This document shows positions 30,726 through 41,640 of a stretch of DNA of 64,000 nucleotides, one piece after another. The position numbers were made by a program, and so were the translations under genes. Below the pieces are notes generated by a model, which ran no database searches, was not told the origin of the DNA, and worked only from the letters and a program-made list of their open reading frames with translations. Numbering within the stretch: the stretch's first letter is position 1; each line of letters starts with the position of its first letter. Source of the DNA: Pinguiococcus pyrenoidosus (Eukaryota > Sar > Pinguiophyceae > Pinguiochrysidales > Pinguiochrysidaceae); contig JAAMXY010000262.1 of assembly GCA_019677205.1 (NCBI GenBank), positions 62,001 to 126,000 of the forward strand, read 5' to 3'.

Positions 30726-31110
30726 GGGGCGTGATGGCAGACCACTGGAAAAGCTCAGATCCCGGCTAGGGTAGGATAGCTCCAGCGCCATGCATGTAGT
30801 GCGGACCAAAGCAACAGCAGAAGCAACAACAGAAACAAGAGCAACAACAACAACAATAGCTTTGAATTCTAGACGGAAGACGCGAGGGCGCCACAGTCTT
30901 GCTGACCGGCGGGCGGCGTCATCAGGTCGGCACGCCGACAAGCGGAGCATGTGGGACGTGACAGAACGTCGTTATTCCAACACTAGAACAGGATAGACTA
31001 GGTACAAGCGAAAACGTTATCGCGACTGCGCCGAGACAGGATTCTAGTCATCTACATGCACACAATGGCGCGGCTGTAATGTCCTTACGCACAGAGCATT
31101 GTCTTTCTTT
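30726..31110. other. Convergent 3' spacer with CAA-rich tract
   Basis: This lies between the stop codons of SARNP (plus) and the BTB protein (minus), so it should be shared 3' untranslated DNA. A CAA/CAG-rich tract (GCAACAGCAGAAGCAACAAC type) runs from about 30808 to 30857. No coding frame is supported. Confidence 0.6.
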
Positions 31111-33258
31111 TTACATGATTGCGCAGTCGGGTTCATTTCGGCTTGCGTCGTCGGGCTCTGACCGTCTTGCTTGCTTGTGCGGTCGCACAAAGAGATCCAA
31201 GCCGCTGTCTTCCGTGCTTCCCGAGATCTCGTCAAACCCGCGCTTGGCGTCCGGAGTGTCCGAGTCGAATGTCGCCCTTGTTCCGTCAAGGTCGGCAGTC
31301 ACGGTTGACGTCCCCAAATCCGTCGTCGACATGGTATCTATTGAGGTCTCCGAGTAGCGCATGTTCCAGAAGCCTCTGTCAACGCCTTGGTCGTCGCCCT
31401 CCTTCTTCACATGGCCCAAGCCCTCCCCGGGCTTCCCCCTGTCGTCTTCCCTGATCTGCCGCGGTCGGCTCCGTCCGGACTCGACGAGAATGAGGCCCCT
31501 GCTCTGGTCGCCCCCGAAGTCATCGGAACAGTCACGCTCCATCTCCTTTAGGAAGGAGCTGTGGTTGCCGAACGACGTCGAGTTGCTGTTGTCACGCGAG
31601 CAGGTAAGGGCCCTTGAGCCTCCCGTGCAGGGCGGCGCAAAGTTGCGCACCGACGTGGTGCCATCGTCCACCCCCAGCGTGACGATGAGCTTGATCCACA
31701 GCTCCGGGTCTTCTATTCGGAGCGTGTAGATCTCCGGGCGACACATGGACTTCACGGGGTTCTTCGCGATGAAGTCGAGGCACGCGTCGCGCAGGATCCC
31801 GCTTCCGTGGAGATGGCCCAGGCGCAGGCACACCCCGAGGTTGGCCATCGCGAGTCCGTTCCTCGCGTTGATCTCGCACACGTGCTGGAGCGCATCCAGG
31901 CCGTACTTGTGGGCGATGGGAAGCACCCGGAGAGGATCCTTCTTGACCAGCGTGTCCTGCCTCCCGGTGTAGATGAACTGCAGCATGGCCTCGAGGACGT
32001 CGAACTCGCATTCCATGACCACGCGCGTGGCATTGCCCTCGAGGAAGGGTCCGGTGAGCAGCGCACGGAAGTACGGCGATGCGCCGGACAGCACGATCCG
32101 ATGCGCCGGGAGAGCGCGCCCCTCGGCCTCGAGGGTGACGTCCGAGGTGGAGTGGTCCGAGTAGATGTCCTGGAAGAGCTGCTGCATGGAGGCGGGCACC
32201 AGGACCATCTCTGGCGCCCGCTGCTCGACCACGAGCCAATTCCGGAAGCGCTCGATCACGACGTCGAGCGCCTCACACGCGCGGTCCATTCGCAGTCTCG
32301 CGGCGTACTCCTTGAGCATGATCGCATAGTCCCGGGGTGCGCGCTCGCCGCCGATGGGGATGTAGAGGTAGTTCTCCTTGGTCTCGACGTCGCACGCCAC
32401 GACCGGTGCGAAGTGCCAGTCCGCGATCATCGCAGAGACGCGCACCTCGACCTGGTTGGTCAGGGTGGTCTCCCACTGCAGCTCGTCGCCGGCGGCCAGG
32501 TCTCCGTAGGCCTCGACGAGCATGCGGCCGCCGTAGTCGCCTGAGGTCACGCGAATGTTCCTCCGGAGCGGGCTAAGGCGGTGCGTCTGGAAGTACTGCC
32601 TGAAGGCGTCCGTCGTGCGCGTGCACCAGCGCGCTCGCTGCGTCTCGTTGGTCGGGAGCGGCGAGTCGGGTGGCTCGGAGACCACGGACACCTCCTTGAC
32701 GTCAAGTTCAAGCCCCAGGAAGCAGGAGCTGGCCGGGTCTCCTCCGTGCCGCAGGATGAAGTCCACGATTTCGAGGCTCTGGCGCGACTGCTTCGCCGCC
32801 GGGTCGGTGGGGTCCTGAATTCCGTAGCCGTGTCCCCAGCGGTAGACATTGTGCACCGCGGCGAAGAGCAGCGGCATGAAGGCGTCCGTCTGCGTGCTCC
32901 TGGACACGCCGCTGGGCTTGTACGCGAACCACTCGGTGCAGGGCAGCTCCTCGTGCTCCGGATCGGGCACCACCTTCAGGGGGAAGTGCATGCCGCACAC
33001 GTCTTCGGAGAAGGGGAGGCTCCGCACTCGTCGAGAGAGCTCGGTCAGGGAGTTCGCTCGCACCGCCTAAGCGCGCCACAGCGCCGCACCGCCGCGTCGT
33101 TAGCTTCACCGTACCCTCGAGCTTCAGGAGAGCCCCTTGTCGGAGAGCCGGAGGCCTCTCGGGCGCTTCCTTACCTTCAAAAGTGGCTTCCATGTGTCCG
33201 TGTGGCCCGAGAGCGCCGGAAAGACCTCAGTTGCCCGCAGACCGAGATCGTCGCCCAT
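31111..33258 (-). CDS. BTB/POZ protein with C-terminal CaaX box
   Basis: Two exons, 33258-33175 and 33066-31111, with a 108-nt intron that has a GTAAGG donor; 679 residues. The ATG at 33258 gives MGDDLGLRATEV and keeps frame over the splice. Another ATG at 33193 does not keep frame across this strong donor. Residues ~30-325 form a large domain I cannot name (AVRANSLTELSRRVRSLPF..., RWGHGYGIQDPTD..., GDYGGRMLVEAYGDLAAGDE). A BTB domain follows at ~328-400 (SDVTLEAEGRALPAHRIVLS), then a BACK-like helical region to ~500. The C-terminal ~150 residues are Ser/Asp-rich and disordered and end exactly in CAIM, a CaaX motif expected to be farnesylated. BTB-BACK proteins are often cullin-3 adaptors, and lipidation would put this one on a membrane. 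Confidence 0.78.
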
Positions 33259-34480
33259 GCTAGCTTCTCTTTCCGCACAGCTTGATCGGGAGGCCGGAGA
33301 GTCGGGCGTCGAGGCGTGGCGGCGGAGGCGGAAATGGAGAGATGCGGCGCGGATTCACTCAAACCCGCGCTGTGGCCGCTTTCCCGAAAATGGCGCGGAG
33401 TTTAACTTGCGAGGTACCCCCACCCCGGGCCGGTCTTCCCGCCGGCGCGAAAGCGAATCAGCGCTAGCGGTTTGGCGGATCTTGCAGTTCTATCCACGGA
33501 CGTTACGGGATTGGCGCGCTGGGCCGGAGAACAAATTTCAAAATCTGGGTCCCTGGGCATAAATCGCGCCACTTCACAAATCTGTGATCCAAAAGGAACC
33601 CTGTCAGCTTGAAGAGCCTGTACATGCACAGAACTCCGGAAAATTCCGCCTAGGCAGCGGCCGTTCAAATTTCTAGGTACCCGGCCGCGGCGGTTCGCGG
33701 CCGCCTTATCCCCGAAAGCTATGCGCAAATCACGCGGTACAAGGGTACCGGTACTCATACGGTTTGCTTTGCCCATCTTTAGGGGGACCATGGGGCGGGA
33801 AGTTCGGAGTTTCCGTGCTCCAGCTGATCCATAACCGATTACGCCGACAAATCTGGATGCGAACATTTACGCAGGCGTTAACGGATCCTTGTTCGCCGGG
33901 AACGTGCCCGGGAACGTTCTGTACAGTGCGGCAGCGATCGGGCGTGCGGGCACGACCTGCATGTACTGTTCGTACATCGCGTGTGCAGCGAGCGCCCCGA
34001 TGGCGAGCCAGTCGCTTCTACGGAGGACCAGGCACGGAGGAGTTTGAACCTATTTCTCAAAAGTATAGGAGCCTAGTAAGCCATGCTCTAGGGTGTCTAA
34101 GGAGCCATGGCCGTTTCTTTTTCATAGTTTAAAATCTCGAGGGGATGATTTCAGTCATTTCCCGCGCTTCCAGAGTCGGAGATTGGCGTCCAGGCGAGGA
34201 GAGAGGGGTGAGATCGGCGTCGAAGACGATGCGGGAGAGATGCGTACCTCATCCGTCCAAATTTCGGAGCCTTGAGGTTGAAAGTTGCGCAAGAATCCCC
34301 TGCCGTGTGGCGTGCGGGCTCCTCCTGGCCTCGATGGGTCGCGGGAAGGGGCGCCTCGCCGCTCCGACGTCGTAGAAGCCGCCACGACGTCTTCATCGTG
34401 CGTGCGCTGCGTCGGCGCCACCAATGGAACGTGCCAACGGCCTCCGCAGGCTTCGTTCGGGCTGCGGCAAGGGCGCGCTT

Positions 34481-34600
34481 GGTACCCTGGTGGGTACCTT
34501 AGGGTACTTCATATCGGGGTACCAGTTGGTACTAAAGGTACCCCCGTAGTACCAGGGGTACCTACTACCCTCGGGTACCACTATAGTACCTATTGGTACC
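34481..34600. repeat. GTAC/GGTACC-dense block
   Basis: Eleven GTAC tetramers, seven of them inside GGTACC, fall within about 120 bp, spaced mostly 9-15 bp apart. Chance would give less than one. The block is not a simple tandem repeat, because the sequences between the GTACs differ. It lies about 1.1 kb upstream of the kinesin gene. Confidence 0.85.
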
Positions 34601-34841
34601 TATACTATGCAACAGAGGCAGGGTACAGGTATAGAGGCACTAGCAGCGCTTACGTAAGCTTAAGATGGGCAGACGGCGTGAAACCGGGGCTTGAAAAGAT
34701 CTTGGCGGCGAATCTGGCGGGAAAAACACGTCGGCCTGGAGTACCGCGGGAGTTCCTTTGGCAGTGCCTTGAGGAATGTGCTCAACAGTGCAGGCTGTGT
34801 CTGCAGTAGCTGTGCGATGCATGCCAAAGCTGGGCTTGACT

Positions 34842-34962
34842 GTCCCGACAGTCCCGATAGTCCCGAAGTCCCGAAGTCCTGAAGTCCTGAAGTCCCGAAG
34901 TCCCGAAGTCCTGGAGGAACCCGGAAGCTTGGGAGAAGCTTGGGAGAAGAAGCTTGGGAGAA
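34842..34962. repeat. TCCCGA(AG) and AGCTTGGGAGA tandem repeats
   Basis: From 34842 to about 34914 a 9-bp unit (AGTCCCGAA or AGTCCTGAA) is repeated about eight times. It is followed at 34925-34962 by three copies of AGCTTGGGAGA with a 3-nt spacer before the last copy. Confidence 0.9.
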
Positions 34963-35399
34963 AAACGCGCGAAACTCGATCCGCGCACCCGCGCACCCGA
35001 CCCGAATCTTCTTTTGGTCGTTCCAGGGATAAGCGCGGTAAGCAAAACAAGACGCGGCGTCAGCATCCGCTCAAGCATCCGCTGTTTTTCCCCCTGCCAT
35101 CCTTCATGGCTCTGCGTCTTCCGCCATCAGCCATCTTCGCGCCCCTCCCACGACCTTATTGGCACTTTGGCACCCGGCGCCATCATCCCTCATGTCTCCA
35201 CCGGCAATCCTCCCGAGCTCTCGGGACCATCGTGTGCCGGTGGGTGTGCAGGCGAACGCCGCTTTCGGTCGTCTTGTGGCGCGAATCCCCGCCGTCGAGA
35301 CGACGGCTCTTGATTTCAACGTTCATCAAAAATTGAGAAGTGAAACGGCTTTGAGAAACAATGGAAAGCGCGGGAACAGGATGTGGACCAAAATCCTAT

Positions 35400-35450
35400 C
35401 ATTGTAATATTTTGAAATATATTTTATTATAATTTAAACAGGAACCGTTT
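35400..35450. other. AT-rich island
   Basis: About 50 bp composed almost entirely of A and T (AATATTTTGAAATATATTTT), 255-305 bp upstream of the kinesin start codon. It contains near-palindromic ATATTT/AAATAT words. Confidence 0.8.
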
Positions 35451-35706
35451 TGAAGCTGTTTCGAAGACGAAGCTTGCTTTGCCTTGCGCGCGCCACACTC
35501 CCCATGTGCTTCATCGACGCGCGTGGCCATACCTCCATTCCGTGCCAAAAAGTATAGAAGGACGCTTGCGCGCCAATCGGATCTGAATCACGTGGTGCGT
35601 CGCGTACAGGGTGGACGACAAGTCGGTGCTCCAACGAGGCTTCAACGCGCATTTGCGCCTGATTTTGAAAGCGTTTGCGCGAGTTTGTCGTCCGTGACGC
35701 TCCAAC

Positions 35707-38580
35707 ATGTCCGTCTTACGGTGGCTCGGCAAAATCGGGCTCGGGGATGCGGCGTCGAAGTTCGAAGAGCTCGGAATCACCACTCCGGAAGCGCTTGCGG
35801 AGTTGGACTTGGCAGACTTTGATCTTGTTGGCGTGACGAACGAGAAGCAGAAGAAGAACCTCTTCTTGCTCATCGAGGGCATCCGCCAGTGCATCCGAGA
35901 GACCGATCAGCCCCGCAAGTCCGAAGAAAGTAAGGCGCCAGTGCCCCTCGCATGCCCTCGAGCTCCTGCGTCCTAACAGCAGGAGTCTTTTTTTGGTCGT
36001 TTCGGCGTAGCAGAACCAGCAAATGCGAGCGAGGACCAAGCGCCGGAGACGCCGCGCCGGAGTGCGAGACTGGCGGCCAGATCGCGGACGAGAGCGCGAG
36101 AAGATGCGAAAGCAGAAGAGCAGGAACGGCCCAAACCGCAGCCGCGGAGGCGGCGGACGAGGGCCGAGGAAACTGTGCAGGCGGAGGCGGAGAGGGAGGC
36201 GGAGAGGGAGGCGGAGAGGGTAGAAGGGCCAGAGAAGGCGCCAAGCACGCTGAAGACGAGGCTCGCAGAGGCGCAGCTTGCCGAGGCCAATCGCGCGGCC
36301 ACAAACCTCACGGAGACGAACTTCGCTGAGGCGAATCTCGCCGACAGTCTGACGTCCAGCTTGACAGACACGTCGGAGTCGCTGCCTCCGCCACCGCCTC
36401 CTGCCTCTTCACCGCCGCCGTCGCTCTCATCGGTGCCGAGCGTGACCGGGATGCGCCTCTCCGGAGAGCTTGACGTGGACGTGGGCGTCGGCTTCTCGCA
36501 GGAGAGCCTGGAGAGCAAGGTCTGCGAAGCGGCCGCCCTCGAGGCGCAGGCTGAAGCAGACGCCGAGGTGCAGATTCGCGTCGTCGTCCGCAAGCGTCCC
36601 CTGAAGAGCGCGGAGAAGGAGGCTCTGCGAAGGAGCGGGGAAGAGGCGCGACTGGAAGGGGAAGCCCGGTGCTACAACGACGTCATCTGCGTTCCCCGAG
36701 ATGGGTCGCGGGGCGGAGTCGTCGTGCGTGAACCACGCGTCAAGGTCGATCTGACGCGCTGCATCGAGGAGCATTCCTTCCGTTTCGACGACGCGTTTGA
36801 CGAGAGCGACGACACCAGATCGATCTACCGAAGGTGCATGCAGCAGCTGGTCAAGCGCGCCTGCGAAGGGGGAAACGCAACGTGCTTCGCCTACGGCCAG
36901 ACGGGATCCGGCAAGACCTTCACCATGCTGGGGAACAATACGCCCGACCGCGATGCCATGAAGGTGGGATCCGAGGAGGAAGAGGTGGCCAAGACCTTGC
37001 CTGGGCACGGGAGCAGCAAGGGCAGCCGATCTGGGAACCAGCATGGCTTGTACATCCTCGCGGCCATCGATCTCTTCTCCTTCTGCGAGGACAAGGACGT
37101 CTACTTGACGGCGTCCTTCTTCGAGATCTACGGCTCCAAGCTCTACGACCTACTCGACGGGCGCCACGAGGTGCGGGCTCTGCAGGCCGGCGACGGCGGC
37201 GTGCACATCGTGGGCCTCACGGAGCACACGTTTGAGGACCTCGACGGGCTGATGAACATCATGAAGAGGGGCAACTGCCATCGGAGCACGGGGGAGACCA
37301 CAGCGAACGAAGTAAGCTCGCGGTCGCACGCTGTCCTCAACTTGAACATTCGGAGCTTCGGCGCCCCCCGCGGCCCCGGAGACGTGCCGTACGGGAGAAT
37401 CACGTTCATCGACCTCGCGGGGTCGGAGAGGGGAGCCGATACCGCTGCGAAGAATCGCAGCACGCGACAGGAGGGCGCCGAGATCAACACCTCGCTGTTG
37501 GCGCTGAAGGAAGTGATTCGGGCCATCGACAAGAATCAGAAGCACACGCCCTTCCGGGGCTCCAAGCTGACCCAAGTTTTGAAGGATTGCTTCATTGGCG
37601 AGCGCACGCGCACCTTAATGATCGCATGCGTCGCTCCGGACAGGAAGAACTGCGAGCACTCGCTGAACACGCTGCGCTACGCCGACCGTGTCAAGGAGAA
37701 GGACTCCTGCACCATCTCGGGGGACGCGGCGTTGAAGGAGAATCGTCGGCAGCACCCGAATCTCTATGGACCGTCCGGCGGCCGCGGCAAGCGGATGACC
37801 TTGGATCCGTCCCAGATGACCCGGCGGCGCCCCGATCGCTTCAGCCTCATGCCGAAGGAATCCGAACTGCAGCCACGCCAGGCCGTGTCTCCCCCGACGC
37901 GTAGCCAGGCGCCCAAAGCGCGGCATGGATTTGTCCGGCGGAGCCTGGAGTTCAAGAGCGGGCTCGGTCTTCGTCGGCCGACCCTCACGAAGAAGGAGCG
38001 GACGCGCCGCAGGCAGACCGTCAGCAAGAGCGTCGACGGTCGTCTCTTCCTGCCCGACAAGCCTCTCGCTGACGACTTCCGAGCGGAAAGCAAGCTGCGC
38101 GATCGCGCGCGGGCCGTGGTAGGTGGCTCCGCGGTGCGCAAACCGACGTCCTCCCACAAGGCACAGCCGCAGCCGCAGCCACCACCGCAGCCTACTCAGC
38201 AGCCACAGGCGCAGCCTACTCAGCAGCAGGACCGAGTGGAGACGAAGGTGGAAGCCAAGCTGTACGCGGAGGGCGACGAGGCTTGCGTTGAAGAAACCAA
38301 GGCAGATCCCCAACAAGTGCAGAAGGTTCCGAGGGCTTCGGATAGCGCGCTCTTCCAAGAGCTGGTGGCATCCCACCGCCAAGTGATGCAGACGCTGCTT
38401 GGCACAACAAAAGAAGAGATGGATATCCTATCCCTAGTAGATCACACGGATGATAGCGGCCGTGCGATTGAGCAGTACCTAGGCATACTCGAGGCCTCCT
38501 TAAGTGACCGGTCCAAGCTCTTGAAGGGCTTGCATGACCGCGTCAAGAGGTTTCAGCGATCGCGCGAGCCCTGTTCGTAG
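35707..38580 (+). CDS. Kinesin-13 (KIF24/MCAK-type) with N-terminal SAM domain
   Basis: Two exons, 35707-35929 and 36011-38580; 930 residues. Residues ~1-66 are a SAM domain (MSVLRWLGKIGLGDAASKFE... LLIEGIRQCI). A long Arg/Glu/Ala-rich disordered stretch follows (~75-255, with PPPPPP). The kinesin motor spans ~262-640, with P-loop GQTGSGKT (370-377), switch I (NEVSSRSHA) and switch II (DLAGSERG). The KVD triplet at 319-321 is the kinesin-13 loop-2 finger that bends tubulin, so the expected role is microtubule depolymerisation, not transport. The C-terminal ~290 residues are basic and Gln/Pro-rich, with a helical end. A SAM domain before a kinesin-13 motor is known from KIF24-like proteins. 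Possible sites are spindle poles, basal body or flagellum. The 81-nt intron separates SAM from the rest. Confidence 0.92.
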
Positions 38581-38748
38581 AATGGTGGGGAAGGCCATGC
38601 GCAACTGGGTGGCTTGTGTTTGTTTTGGAAGCAAGCCTGGAGCCCCCCGGTACCGACGGGGACCTTCCCTGGAACGCCATGGCACGAGGGATAAATGCTT
38701 TTGGTTGTTGCGCTTGCGGGGAGTTGGCACTTGCTTGTCCTCCGCTGG

Positions 38749-41640
38749 TCAATTTCTCGGCTTCTTCTTTGGTTTCAAGCACGGACAGCAAAGGAAGAGG
38801 CAGGGAAAGTCGTCGGCCAAACTCACACCGTTGGCGTTCTGGCCGTCCCCCGCCGCTTCGAAGTTCCGGGCGTCTTCTCCCAGGCCACCTGCCTTGATCA
38901 CCTGAGAAAGCACACGCAGCGTGCAATGCTCCTGGAAGGCAAACTCGTCCGGCAGGTGCACGTCATACCGATACCCAATGTCCCCGTTCACCTGCGCAAT
39001 CGCCATGCTATCCATGAACGTCGTCAACGGATCGTCGACACTGACACTTGCGTAGGAGATCCCGCCAATGATGCGCTTGACACTCGCTCCCAGCTGCTCC
39101 AGAATCTCTTCCTGCGAGACGTCCTTCGGATCCACCTGCTGGTGCTTCAAGTGTTGGCTTCAAACCAGACAGTTGGAGCTTTGGCAAGAGAGGCCTACCT
39201 TGTCGATCATGACCGGCTCCGGCTCCGGCTCCTGCTCGGCTCGCTTCGTTTCTCCCGCATCCGCGGCTTCTTCCGTCGCGACCACGCCTTCTGTGAACTC
39301 GTACACCGCTTCGAGAGTCTTCGCCTCAAAGCCGCGCTTGCACCACCTCCTTGCGATCTTCCCGCTGCTCGTCTTCGGGACGGTTCGCGGCTTCAGGAGG
39401 ACCAGGGCGGATAGGCTGACACCCTGGTCGCTTGCTACGTGCTGCTGGATTCCCTTCGCTAACTGCTCCAGTGACTCGCTGGAGCCTACTTCCCTGACTT
39501 CTGCGACGTACGCCACGGCATCCGTGCCCGCTTCTTCGCTGCCTTCTTGAAGCGTCGCGAGGCGAATGTGAAACGCCGCGCTGCACCCGGGACGCAGCTC
39601 GGCGTAGGCGCCTTCCGCGGACATCTCGATGTCTTGTGGATAGTGGTTTCGCCCGCGCACAATGATCAGATCCTTCTGCCGGCCAGTGATGTACAGCTCT
39701 CCGTCATGCATGAAGCCCAAGTCGCCCGTTCGAAGGAAGCCACCCTCAACTGCCTCTTCACCCTGTATCTGAGCGTGGAAGTCTTCCTCCGACAAATCCG
39801 GCCGACCCCAGTAGCCGCGTGCTTTGGAGGGCGACGACAGCCAGATCTCTCCTACGTCTCCTGCGGGTTTGCGCTCCTTGCTCGCGAGGTCCACGATCGC
39901 CACCGTGAGGCCATCAATACGCCCCGGATAGCCGCAGCCCACAAGCACCCTACGGCGAAGGCACTCAGAGGACTGGTGTCGTCCGGAGTTGGAACCATGC
40001 AAACAAAAAGCATACCTGCCGTCGTCTGTGTCTGCGTCGGAGTCGAGGACGTCAACCCTTCCATTCTCCAGCGCGCGCTTGCTCACGACGAGCCGCTTCT
40101 GGCCGCCGCTGCACACGAACACGGTGTGCTCGGCGAGTCCGTACGTGGGGAAGACGACGCGACCGAGACCGTAGGAGGCAAAGGTGTCGTAGAAGCCCTC
40201 GATCGCTCCAGCTGTCACAGGCTCCGCGGCATTGATCATGTGTCGGACGCAGGACAGGTCCAAGGACGGCCTCTGCTTCTCCGGCAGGGCCTTGAATTTC
40301 CGCGCGCACAGGATGTACGTGAAATTGGGCGCCTGCGCAAGATGGACCAGAGGACGGGCCTGAGAAACACGAACCAGCAAGACGCGCATCGCATCGCATC
40401 ATCGGGGCGCCAACCTGCATGTGCGTGCCACGGTACTTGCTGATGAGCTCCATCCAGAGAACGGGCCGCTTGATGAACGTCAATGGTGACATGTAGTATC
40501 CGTGCCCGCCGCAGAAGAGGATGCCCAGATATGCGCCGATCAGGCCCATGTCGTGATACTGCGGCAGCCAGCTGACCACGACCGTGTCTTGCACAGCTTG
40601 CAGGTCGGTCGTAATCGCCTTGAGGTTGTGTGCAAGGTTGCCGAAGGTGATCTGGACGCCCTTCGGCTCCGAAGTCGACCCGGAAGTGAACTGAAGGAAC
40701 GCCACGTCGTTGGAATCGGCACCCTCTGTATCACGAGAGCTCGGATCAGCAACAGTAGACAAGAGCTTCGCCAGAATCCCAGTTCGCCCCACCGGAGAGG
40801 TTCCCGTCGACCACGGCCTTCTTGGTCTTGCGACCGCCCGTGTCCGTGATCACCCAGCGCAGCGAGTCCGGCCAGCGGTGCTCATCCCCGGTGAGGATAC
40901 GACGAAAGCCCGCCGCCTTCTTCAAGTAGTTGTACGACGAGCTGGTCAGGGCCGTCGTGGCGCCGCTGGTGTCGTGGATGGCGCAGAACATGTGCAGATC
41001 CTTGCGCAGTTTGCTTGGATCCGGCGGGAAGACGGGCACCGCGATGATTCGCGCCTGTTTGCAAGCAGCGTCCTCTCAGCGACCTTACTATCGGCGTCTG
41101 GATACCGCAAGAAGAAGACTGCTCCGACGACGCACCTTCAGGCACGCGAGGAAAGCCACCAAGAAGTCCAGACCCGGAAGATACACGAGGAGCGCGCGGT
41201 CTCCGGGAGACAGGCCAATGGACTCGTCCTCCAGCAGTCGCTGCGCCAAGTCATCCGAAGCAGCTGCGAGCTCCGCGTAGCTGTATTTCTCCTGCGCCCG
41301 CGTGAAGAACGGCAAGAAACTGTTGGCATTTTCCCGTCAAGATACAACAACTCGTGTTTCGCAGGGTAGTTTGGTAGTTTCTCGCGCTTTCACATGCTTT
41401 GAACTGCTGCTGCGGGTGCGGTGAGCTGTGTCCCTGTTTGGCTGGCTTCGGGCGCATCGGCTCACGGCGCTCGACATGCGAAGCGCACTTAAAGTCCACA
41501 CTTTGGAGGAGAGATGCGCACGTGAAGAGAGGGAGAAGAGCGCGGACCTGAATTGCGCCGCGATCATCACAGAAGTGCAGCACGTCTTTCTCCGGCTGGG
41601 TCTGCACCCAGTGGCTGAGCCTCTCAAGCAGGCCGTCCAT
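38749..41640 (-). CDS. Fatty acyl-AMP ligase fused to acyl carrier domain
   Basis: Seven exons on the minus strand: 41640-41548, 41291-41136, 41054-40793, 40725-40415, 40359-40016, 39949-39199, 39138-38749; 768 residues, one frame. The adenylation domain has FTSGSTSEPKG (183-193), YGLAEHT (347-353), RTGDLGFM and KDLIIVRGRNHYPQDIE. This last form, with NHYPQDIE, marks fatty acyl-AMP ligases. KTSSGKIARR carries the catalytic lysine. Exon 7 adds a carrier domain (~645-722) with the phosphopantetheine serine at S683 (FMDSMA). The chain ends at residue 768 with a Cys/Lys tail (PCLFLCCPCLKPKKK, 751-765). It would activate a fatty acid as its adenylate and load it on the carrier. No ketosynthase lies nearby. 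The intron 40015-39950 is 66 nt and leaves the frame open if kept. The last acceptor is a CAGCAG pair. Confidence 0.88.

Larger units (their letters stand above)
33259..35706. other. 2.4-kb intergenic region, repeats but no gene seen
   Basis: This is the largest gene-poor stretch in the window, between the starts of the BTB gene (minus) and the kinesin gene (plus). It is rich in GGTACC/GTAC words (33690-33770 and especially 34481-34600), carries TCCCGA and AGCTTGGGAGA repeats (34842-34962), and an AT-rich island at 35400-35450. Frames inside are short or repeat-derived. Sequences such as TTCCCGCCGGCGCGAAA near 33437 resemble E2F-type sites. Confidence 0.55.

Noticed and set aside
33110-33193. 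ATG at 33193 as the BTB start
   Set aside because: It needs a 43-nt intron with a weaker donor; the ATG at 33258 with GTAAGG keeps frame.
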